A stretch of DNA of 11,292 bases from Deltaproteobacteria bacterium UBA5799 (GTDB taxonomy: Bacteria; Desulfobacterota; GWC2-55-46): positions 500 through 11,791 of the forward strand of contig DIDN01000094.1 in assembly GCA_002418185.1 (NCBI GenBank), in the 5' to 3' direction. Position numbers and translations under genes: made by a program. Below the pieces are notes generated by a model. That model was not told the DNA's origin. It worked only from the letters and a program-made list of their open reading frames with translations, and made no database searches. Positions 1-5,809 of the stretch are shown here, in pieces (the first letter of the stretch is position 1; each line of letters opens with the position of its first letter).

Positions 1-2057
1 AGCGCGGTCGCCATGGTGATGCCTGCGGACGGCCCGTCCTTGGGTATGGCGCCCTCGGGGACGTGGATGTGAATATCAAGCTTCTGGTAGAAGTCCTTTT
101 CAAGGCCGAGCTCGGTTGCGCGGCTCCTGACGTAGGTCATGGCGGCCTGCGCGGACTCCTGCATCACCTCTCCGAGCTTGCCGGTTATTATGAGCTTGCC
201 TTTTCCCGGAACCAGGGCGACCTCTATTACAAGGAGCTCTCCTCCCACCTCGGTCCAGGCAAGGCCCGTTGCCATGCCGACCTCGTTCGTCTTGTCCACC
301 GTGCCGTATCGGTAGGGAGGCACCCCCAGGTACCTTGAAAGCGACCTGGCAGAGACAGTAACCTTCGCGTTCAGGCCCTTCTTCAGGATCTCCTTGGCCG
401 CCTTCCTGCATATGGCCGCTACCTGGCGCTCGAGGTTCCTTACGCCCGCTTCCTTCGTGTACCTCCTTACGAGCATGAGGATGGTGGACTTCCCCATGTC
501 CAGGTTCGACGCGGTGAGGCCGTGCAGCTTGAGCTGCTTCGGGAGCAGGAACCTCTCCACTATGTGGAGCTTCTCAAGCTCGGTGTAGCCCGGTATCCTT
601 ATGAGCTCCATCCTGTCGAGGAGCGGATAAGGGATGCCCTGCACCGAGTTGGCGGTCGTTATGAACATTATCTTCGAAAGGTCGTAGTCGCAGTCCAGGT
701 AATGGTCGCTGAACGTGTGGTTCTGCTCGGGGTCCAATACCTCGAGAAGCGCGCTCGCCGGGTCGCCCCTGAAGTCGTGGCTCATCTTGTCCACCTCGTC
801 GAGGAGGAATACGGGGTTGTTGGAGCCCGCCTTCTTGAGCGACTGCACAATCTTGCCCGGCATGGAGCCTATGTAGGTCCTCCTGTGGCCCCTTATCTCG
901 GCCTCGTCCTTCACGCCGCCGAGCGACAGCCTTACGAAGTTCCTGCCGGTGGCCCTGGCTATGGACTTGGCAAGCGATGTCTTACCGACGCCCGGAGGGC
1001 CGACGAGGCAGAGTATCGGCCCCTTCATCTCGTCCACGAGGCCCCTTACCGCGAGGTACTCGATTATCCTCTCCTTCACGGCCTTCAGCCCGTAGTGGTC
1101 CTCGTCCAGGACCTTCTCGGCCTCGGTTATGTCCTTCTTCTCGTCAGTGGCGTTCTCCCAGGGGAGCGAGAGGAGCCAGTCAATGTAGTTCCTGGAGACG
1201 GTGGCCTCCGCAGACATCGGAGACATGAGGCGGAGCTTCTTTATCTCCTGCTTGGCCTTCTTCGTCGCCTCCTTGGACATCTTCTTGGTCTTGAGCTTAT
1301 CCTCGAACTCCTGTATCTCGCCCTTCAGGTCGTCCTTCTCGCCGAGCTCCTTCTGTATGGCCTTCATCTGCTCGGAGAGGTAGTACTCCTTCTGGGTCTT
1401 CTCCATCTGGCGCTTCACCCTCTGGCGGATCTTCTGCTCCACCTCGAGTATCTCGATCTCGCTCTCCATTATGGAGTAGAGCCTCTCGAGCCTCTTTGTG
1501 GGGCTCGGGAGGGCGAGGAGCGCCTGCTTGTCCTCTATCTTGATGGTCAGGTGCGAGCATATCGTGTCAGCGAGCCTGCCCGGGTCCTCTATCGAGGAAA
1601 CGCTCATGAGCATCTCGGGCGGGACCCTCTTGTTGAACTTCACGTAGGCCTCGAACGACTTTATGACCGACCTTGTGAGGGCCTCGGTCTCGACGGTCTC
1701 GTCTATGACCTCGTCGACCTCATCGACCGCCACCATGAAGCAGTCGTCCTCGGAGACGTACTCCTTTATCTTCGCCCTCTTCTTGCCCTCGACCAGCACC
1801 TTTACCGTGCCGTCCGGGAGCCGGAGGAGCTGGAGTATGGTGCCGAGCGTTCCGACCTCGTATATGTCGTCCTGGCCGGGCTCCTCGGTCTTGGCCTTCT
1901 TCTGGGCGGCGAGCAGTATGGACTTCTCAGACCCCATCGCGAGCTCGAGGGCCTTTATGGACTTCTCCCTTCCCACGAATAGCGGCACTACCATGTACGG
2001 AAATATTATTATGTCCCTTAACGGTATTAGCGGGACTATCATCCTGTCTTTCTTCAA
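1..2057 (-). CDS. lon: ATP-dependent endopeptidase Lon (La), C-terminus cut by window edge
   Basis: Lon is a cytoplasmic hexameric AAA+ serine protease that unfolds and degrades damaged and regulatory proteins. The frame is open for 685 codons to the left edge. An N-terminal substrate-binding domain starts near residue 7 (VPLIPLRD, then VPLFVGREKS). A helical, charged middle follows, then the AAA+ module with Walker A GPPGVGKT at 353-360 and Walker B FLLDEVDK. The start of the protease domain ends in KDGPSAGIT, where Ser677 is the catalytic serine. The partner lysine and the stop lie outside the window. I chose a TTG start at 2057 because GGGAGG sits 7 bases upstream and the protein then begins six residues before the conserved VPLIPLRD. 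An in-frame ATG at 2087 with a GGAG 9 bases upstream is the alternative and would add ten residues, some encoded by the Shine-Dalgarno itself. It lies 154 bases after clpX with no clear promoter or T-run terminator between, so it may be read through from clpX or have its own unseen promoter. Confidence 0.97.
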   Translation of the reverse strand, partial: MKKDRMIVPLIPLRDIIIFPYMVVPLFVGREKSIKALELAMGSEKSILLAAQKKAKTEEPGQDDIYEVGTLGTILQLLRLPDGTVKVLVEGKKRAKIKEYVSEDDCFMVAVDEVDEVIDETVETEALTRSVIKSFEAYVKFNKRVPPEMLMSVSSIEDPGRLADTICSHLTIKIEDKQALLALPSPTKRLERLYSIMESEIEILEVEQKIRQRVKRQMEKTQKEYYLSEQMKAIQKELGEKDDLKGEIQEFEDKLKTKKMSKEATKKAKQEIKKLRLMSPMSAEATVSRNYIDWLLSLPWENATDEKKDITEAEKVLDEDHYGLKAVKERIIEYLAVRGLVDEMKGPILCLVGPPGVGKTSLAKSIARATGRNFVRLSLGGVKDEAEIRGHRRTYIGSMPGKIVQSLKKAGSNNPVFLLDEVDKMSHDFRGDPASALLEVLDPEQNHTFSDHYLDCDYDLSKIMFITTANSVQGIPYPLLDRMELIRIPGYTELEKLHIVERFLLPKQLKLHGLTASNLDMGKSTILMLVRRYTKEAGVRNLERQVAAICRKAAKEILKKGLNAKVTVSARSLSRYLGVPPYRYGTVDKTNEVGMATGLAWTEVGGELLVIEVALVPGKGKLIITGKLGEVMQESAQAAMTYVRSRATELGLEKDFYQKLDIHIHVPEGAIPKDGPSAGITMATA

Positions 2058-2064
2058 ATTACTT

Positions 2065-2070
2065 CCTCCC
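2065..2070 (-). promoter_or_regulatory. Shine-Dalgarno GGGAGG supporting a TTG start for lon
   Basis: GGGAGG on the minus strand ends 7 bases before TTG at 2057-2055. This is a strong site and is why the TTG is preferred over the in-frame ATG at 2087-2085, which has a shorter GGAG 9 bases upstream. Confidence 0.6.
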
Positions 2071-2211
2071 TTTAAAAAGGACAGCATCTCTGGAATCTCC
2101 GGCCTGGGTCGGGTCGGGCCAGGACATCTGCTGCCCGTAACCGGGCGCCTCTTTCTTTCAGGCGGCCCGTCTGTCGGAAAAACTCAGAAGACGCCGGATT
2201 CAGGCGGGTTT

Positions 2212-3468
2212 TCAGGCCGTCTCAGCCCTGTTGCCGTAGACAATGATGGGCTTGGCCTTGTCGAAGATAACGTCCTCGTTGATTATGCACTCCTTGATGT
2301 TGGTCTGCGAAGGCAGCTCGTACATCGTATCGAGCATCACGTTCTCGAGGATGGCGCGCAGGCCCCTTGCCCCCGCCTTCCTCCTCATCGATTCCTTCGC
2401 GACCGCCGCGAGGGCGCTGTCAGTGAACTTGAGCTTCACGTTCTCGAACTCGAAGAGCTTCTGGTACTGCTTTATGAGCGCGTTCCTGGGCTCGGTAAGT
2501 ATCCTCACCAGGTCCTTCTCGTTCAATTCGTCGAGGACCGCCGTAACCGGGAGCCTGCCCATGAACTCGGGTATGAGCCCGTATTTGAGGAAGTCCCCGG
2601 GCTCTATCTGGTGCATGAGCTTGGTGTAGCTCGTGTCCACTTCCTTCTGTTTCGTCTCGTCCGTGCTGAAACCCACGGCCCTCTTCCCCACCCTCTGGGC
2701 CACTATGGAATCCAGGCCCGAGAACGCCCCGCCGCAGATGAAGAGTATGTTGGTGGTGTCCACCTGCAGGAACTCCTGCTGCGGGTGCTTGCGTCCTCCC
2801 TTGGGAGGCACGTTCGCGACCGTCCCCTCGATTATCTTCAGGAGCGCCTGCTGCACGCCCTCGCCGGAGACGTCCCTTGTTATGGAGGGGCTGTCGCTCT
2901 TCCTCGATATCTTGTCGATCTCGTCTATGTAGACTATGCCCTTCTGGCACCTCTCGATGTCGTACTCGGAGTTCTGCAGAAGGGAGAGTATTATGTTCTC
3001 CACGTCCTCGCCGACGTAGCCCGCCTCTGTGAGCGTGGTCGCGTCGGCTATGGTGAAGGGCACGTTCAGTATCTTCGCGAGGGTCTGCGCAAGGAGCGTC
3101 TTCCCGGAGCCGGTCGGGCCGACGAGGAGTATGTTGGACTTCTGCAGCTCCACGTTCCCGAGGGACACCTTGGACTCGATCCTCTTGTAATGGTTGTGCA
3201 CCGCGACGGAGAGGACCCTCTTCGCGTGCTCCTGGCCTATCACGTACTCGTCGAGGATGTTCTTAATTTCCGCGGGCTTGGGAATGGTATGTTCCCTCTT
3301 CTTGAACTCCTCCTTCTCGTACTCCTCGGCTATGATGTCATTGCAGAGCTCGATACACTCGTCGCATATGTACACCATGGGCCCGGCCACGAGCTTCCTC
3401 ACCTCATCCTGCCCCTTGCTGCAGAACGAGCAGGTCAGGTAGCTTCCGCTTTTCTTGTTGATCGACAT
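2212..3468 (-). CDS. clpX: ATP-dependent Clp protease ATP-binding subunit ClpX
   Basis: ClpX is the hexameric AAA+ unfoldase that recognises tagged proteins and threads them into ClpP in the cytoplasm. The 418-residue product has the usual length and all expected landmarks. An N-terminal C4 zinc-binding domain has Cys13, Cys16, Cys35 and Cys38. Walker A is GPTGSGKT at 117-124, the GYVG pore loop is at 150-153 and Walker B ends in IDE at 181-183. The RKH substrate loop is at 226-228 and VGF at 265-267 corresponds to the IGF loop that docks on ClpP. The EFMGR arginine finger is near 305 and sensor-2 GAR at 366-368. The ATG is preceded by GGAGG five bases upstream. It follows clpP by 45 bases on the same strand, so the two are very likely co-transcribed. 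Nothing looks degraded; function as a ClpP partner is well supported by family knowledge. Confidence 0.99.
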   Translation of the reverse strand: MSINKKSGSYLTCSFCSKGQDEVRKLVAGPMVYICDECIELCNDIIAEEYEKEEFKKREHTIPKPAEIKNILDEYVIGQEHAKRVLSVAVHNHYKRIESKVSLGNVELQKSNILLVGPTGSGKTLLAQTLAKILNVPFTIADATTLTEAGYVGEDVENIILSLLQNSEYDIERCQKGIVYIDEIDKISRKSDSPSITRDVSGEGVQQALLKIIEGTVANVPPKGGRKHPQQEFLQVDTTNILFICGGAFSGLDSIVAQRVGKRAVGFSTDETKQKEVDTSYTKLMHQIEPGDFLKYGLIPEFMGRLPVTAVLDELNEKDLVRILTEPRNALIKQYQKLFEFENVKLKFTDSALAAVAKESMRRKAGARGLRAILENVMLDTMYELPSQTNIKECIINEDVIFDKAKPIIVYGNRAETA

Positions 3469-3513
3469 CTTCTCCTCCGACCATTCTTTGGCCGAAACCC
3501 GCGTTATTTATCC

Positions 3514-4116
3514 CTATTTCGGCTTGGCTTCAATTGCTACTCTCTTCTCTATGACCTTGTCAATTATACCATACTCGACCGCCTGCTGCCCAGTCATAAA
3601 AAAGTCGCGCTCGGTGTCCCTGTGTATCCTGTCGAGCGGCTGGCCGGTGTGCTTGGCCATTATGGCGGTGAGCTCTTCCCTTACCCTCAGTATCTCCTTG
3701 GCCTGTATGTCTATGTCCGTGGCCTGGCCCTGCGCGCCGCCAAGCGGCTGGTGTATGAGTATCCTGGAGTGCGGGAGCGCGTAGCGCTTTCCGGGCGCGC
3801 CGCCCGCAAGGAGGAGAGCCCCCATCGACGCAGCCTGCCCGATGCAGATGGTAGAGACGTCGGGCTTAACGTACTGCATGGTGTCGTAGATCGCGAGCCC
3901 GGCGGTTACGAGCCCCCCCGGGGAGTTCACGTAGACGTGTATGTCCTTTTCCGGGTCCTCGGACTCGAGGAAAAGGAGCTGCGCCACTATGAGGTTCGCG
4001 ATGTTGTCGTCAACGCCGCTCCCCAGGAAGATTATCCTGTCCTTCAGGAGCCTCGAGTAGATATCGTACGACCGCTCTCCCCTGCCCGTCTGCTCGACTA
4101 CGATAGGGACAAGCAT
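3514..4116 (-). CDS. clpP: ATP-dependent Clp protease proteolytic subunit ClpP
   Basis: ClpP forms the double-heptameric serine peptidase barrel that degrades proteins fed in by ClpX. The 200-residue protein carries the complete catalytic triad: Ser97 in GQAASMGA, His122 in IHQP and Asp171 in RDTERDFF. The NSPGG oxyanion-region motif is at 64-68. Length and spacing are those of a standard bacterial ClpP, with a short N-terminal segment of the type usually trimmed by self-cleavage. The ATG is preceded by GGAGGGG with a three-base gap to the start. It sits 33 bases downstream of tig and 45 upstream of clpX, which is the common tig-clpP-clpX order. I see no promoter inside the short gaps, so expression probably depends on the promoter upstream of the tRNA, possibly with others that I cannot see. 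Confidence 0.99.
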   Translation of the reverse strand: MLVPIVVEQTGRGERSYDIYSRLLKDRIIFLGSGVDDNIANLIVAQLLFLESEDPEKDIHVYVNSPGGLVTAGLAIYDTMQYVKPDVSTICIGQAASMGALLLAGGAPGKRYALPHSRILIHQPLGGAQGQATDIDIQAKEILRVREELTAIMAKHTGQPLDRIHRDTERDFFMTGQQAVEYGIIDKVIEKRVAIEAKPK

Positions 4117-4149
4117 TTACCCCTCCAGTTATTTTATTTGCCCGCCCGA

Positions 4150-5436
4150 TTACTGGGCCGGCTTGCTCGCCTCTATGATTATATCGAATACCTTCTCGTG
4201 CCTGAGCCCGTCCCTTATCACCTGGAGGGCGCCTTCCCTTTCTATCCTGGCCATGAGGGACTCGTACGACACGCCCCTCTGGGCCGCTATGTTCCTTACC
4301 GCGTCCTCCACCTCGAGGGAGCTCGCGTCGACCTGCTCCTTCGCTGAAATGTAGTCGAGTATTATGTCCTCCCTGACCGACCTTATTGCCGCGGACGTGT
4401 ACTTCTCCTTGAGCTTTTCTATGTCGAGCCCCTTGTCCTCCGGAGCTATGACCCCGGCGTTCATGTTCTCGACGACCCTGCCGAGTATTATCCGCAGGTA
4501 CCTGTCCACGAGCGCCTGGGGCACCTCGAACCGGTGCTTCTCTATGAGCTTCGTGAGTATCTCGGTCTTCAGGCGCTCCTTGGCGTCGTTCTGCTTGTGC
4601 TTCTCTATCTCTTCCCTTACCTTTGCGCGTAGCGCCTCGACGTTCTCAAGGCCCAGCTGTTTGGCGAACTCGTCGTTTATCTCCGGGGTACCTTTCTCCT
4701 TTACGGCCTTGACGACGGTCTTGAAGAGCCCGGTCTTCCCGGCCAGGCTCGTTTCGCTGTAATTTTCCGGGAACTTGACGTCAAACTCCCTTTTTTCGCC
4801 CTTCCTGGCGCCCTTCAAGGACTCGTCAAAGCCGGGAAGCAGCGCCTTCTCACCTATTATACACCCGTAATCCGAGCTTTTTCCGTTCTTTATCGGCTCA
4901 CCGCCGAGAAACGCCTCGAAATCGATGACCACCATGTCGCCGGCCTCCGCGCTCCTGTCGGTCTCGACCCACTCGCCGGCAGCCTTGCATAGGTTGTTCA
5001 GGCCCCTTTCAATGTCCTCGTCGGTGACCGTTACCTCTTCTTTTTTGAGCTCCATCCCCTTATAGCCGCCTATCTCGACAGTCGGCTGGACCTCGACGGT
5101 CACCGTGTAAGCGAAATCGCTGTCCTCGCTTACCTTTTCGGTCTTGAGCTCGAAATTCGGCGCCTCGACCGGCATCAGCTTCTTCTCTTCAAGGGCATGG
5201 GGGTATGTCGATTCTATGAGCTTCCTCGTCACGTCCTCCTGGACATGGCTCCCGAACCTGGCCCTGATGATGTTCAGCGGCACCGAGCCCTTCCTGAACC
5301 CGGCTACGTTCGCCGTGGACTTTATCGAGCGGTAGGCCGCGTCAATTTCCTTCTTTACCGTCTCGGCGGGCACCGAGATGGCGAGCTTCTTCTTTACCGG
5401 GGTCAAATCCTCGACTTCCACTCTGATGTTCTGCAT
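4150..5436 (-). CDS. tig: Trigger factor, ribosome-bound chaperone and prolyl isomerase
   Basis: Trigger factor binds the ribosome exit tunnel near protein L23 and shields nascent chains. The 428-residue product has the three-part layout. The N-terminal ribosome-binding domain carries the signature GFRKGSVP at 46-53. An FKBP-type prolyl isomerase domain spans about 165-248 (GDMVVIDF through LLPGFDESL and the NYSETSLAGK loop). A helical C-terminal chaperone domain runs to the end. The frame stays open 25 codons further upstream, to 5511, but those codons run into the tRNA gene. The ATG at 5436 begins the conserved MQNIRVEVEDL and has GAAGG a few bases before it, so I start there. It lies 45 bases after the tRNA-Leu CCA end with no terminator between them. 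This suggests the messenger begins as a tRNA-mRNA transcript that is cut during tRNA 3' processing. Identity is secure. Confidence 0.98.
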   Translation of the reverse strand: MQNIRVEVEDLTPVKKKLAISVPAETVKKEIDAAYRSIKSTANVAGFRKGSVPLNIIRARFGSHVQEDVTRKLIESTYPHALEEKKLMPVEAPNFELKTEKVSEDSDFAYTVTVEVQPTVEIGGYKGMELKKEEVTVTDEDIERGLNNLCKAAGEWVETDRSAEAGDMVVIDFEAFLGGEPIKNGKSSDYGCIIGEKALLPGFDESLKGARKGEKREFDVKFPENYSETSLAGKTGLFKTVVKAVKEKGTPEINDEFAKQLGLENVEALRAKVREEIEKHKQNDAKERLKTEILTKLIEKHRFEVPQALVDRYLRIILGRVVENMNAGVIAPEDKGLDIEKLKEKYTSAAIRSVREDIILDYISAKEQVDASSLEVEDAVRNIAAQRGVSYESLMARIEREGALQVIRDGLRHEKVFDIIIEASKPAQ

Positions 5437-5481
5437 CTTACCCTTCCCTGTTCTATATGAGATTTCTGAAACCCGAGAAAC

Positions 5482-5564
5482 TGGTGCGAGAGGGGGGAGT
5501 TGAACCCCCATGGTTGCCCACCAGATCCTAAGTCTGGCGCGTCTGCCGATTCCGCCACTCTCGC
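5482..5564 (-). tRNA. tRNA-Leu, anticodon UAG, CCA encoded
   Basis: Read on the minus strand, GCGAGAG (5564-5558) pairs with CTCTCGC (5492-5486), followed by discriminator A and an encoded CCA (5484-5482). The anticodon arm is CCAGA-CTTAGGA-TCTGG, giving anticodon TAG (5530-5528), which reads CUN leucine codons. A variable arm TGG-GCAA-CCA marks it as a class II tRNA, and the T arm is GGGGG-TTCAACT-CCCCC. The D arm has a short GCG/CGC stem and a GG in the loop. Total length is 83 bases with CCA. The gene stands directly in front of tig with 45 bases between them, and its promoter is probably the one at 5723-5751. Confidence 0.97.
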
Positions 5565-5666
5565 AGCGCTCTGACTTCCGGGCCGCAGGTCAAGCCCATG
5601 TCCGTTTTTCGAGCAATGCCGCCAGCTGAGAAGCTTTTCAAATCAAGGCAGGTTTGCTTAGGCCGG

Positions 5667-5701
5667 AGCCCTTTTTAGGGGCTTTGAACGCAAAAAGGCG
5701 T
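5667..5701 (-). other. Two small hairpins with complementary loops in the tRNA-tig leader
   Basis: On the minus strand ACGC-CTTTTT-GCGT (5701-5688) is followed five bases later by AGCCC-CTAAAAA-GGGCT (5683-5667). The loop side CCTTTTT of the first can pair with AAAAAGG of the second, so the two hairpins and one longer pairing exclude each other. They lie between the predicted transcription start and the tRNA. The stems are only 4-5 bp, so this may be chance; function unknown. Confidence 0.25.
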
Positions 5702-5722
5702 CTTTTATAGCAAACTTAGAGT

Positions 5723-5751
5723 ATTATAAGGTATCGCCCCCACCCTTGCAA
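5723..5751 (-). promoter_or_regulatory. Sigma-70-type promoter for tRNA-Leu and the tig-clpP-clpX cluster
   Basis: The minus strand has a perfect -10 box TATAAT (5728-5723) and a -35 box TTGCAA (5751-5746, four of six matches to TTGACA) with an ideal 17-base spacer. Transcription would start near 5716, about 150 bases before the tRNA. The -35 lies inside the 8-bp palindrome CTTGCAAG (5745-5752), which could be an operator or chance. I see no CIRCE element and no convincing heat-shock sigma-32 box, although the downstream genes are heat-shock type. Confidence 0.7.
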
Positions 5752-5809
5752 GCCCTTTTAAGGCCCGCAGGCCCCGGTTTCCGTGAGAGTAAGGCGCTGA
5801 AATCAGGCC

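Noticed and set aside
522..1982. 486-codon open frame on the plus strand
   Set aside because: It is antisense to lon and low in complexity (Leu, Val, Arg, Glu), caused by the codon bias of the opposite strand.
2146..2164. CGCCT/AGGCG hairpin between clpX and lon
   Set aside because: The stem is 5 bp with a 9-base loop and nothing follows it. Expected by chance in GC-rich spacers.
2178..2221. Bulged hairpin at the clpX end with a downstream T5 as a terminator
   Set aside because: The 6-bp stem has a bulge and uses the last clpX codons, and the T-run is 7 bases away from it. Too weak to call.
1663..4347. 894-codon open frame on the plus strand
   Set aside because: It lies antisense to lon, clpX, clpP and tig, all of which have full family motifs. 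Its composition is a shadow (Leu/Tyr/Val/Arg repeats without domains), and it crosses several real gene boundaries.
5437..5511. 25-codon N-terminal extension of trigger factor
   Set aside because: It would be translated from inside the tRNA-Leu gene and precede the conserved MQNIRVEVEDL start. The ATG at 5436 has a ribosome site.
5723..5751. Heat-shock (sigma-32) promoter in front of the protease cluster
   Set aside because: CTTGCAA resembles a sigma-32 -35 box, but the -10 is TATAAT and there is no CCCCAT-type element at the right distance.
5762..5773. GGCC-CGCA-GGCC hairpin after the chemoreceptor stop as a terminator
   Set aside because: The stem is only 4 bp and is followed by TTAAAAGG rather than a T-run, so I cannot support it as a terminator.
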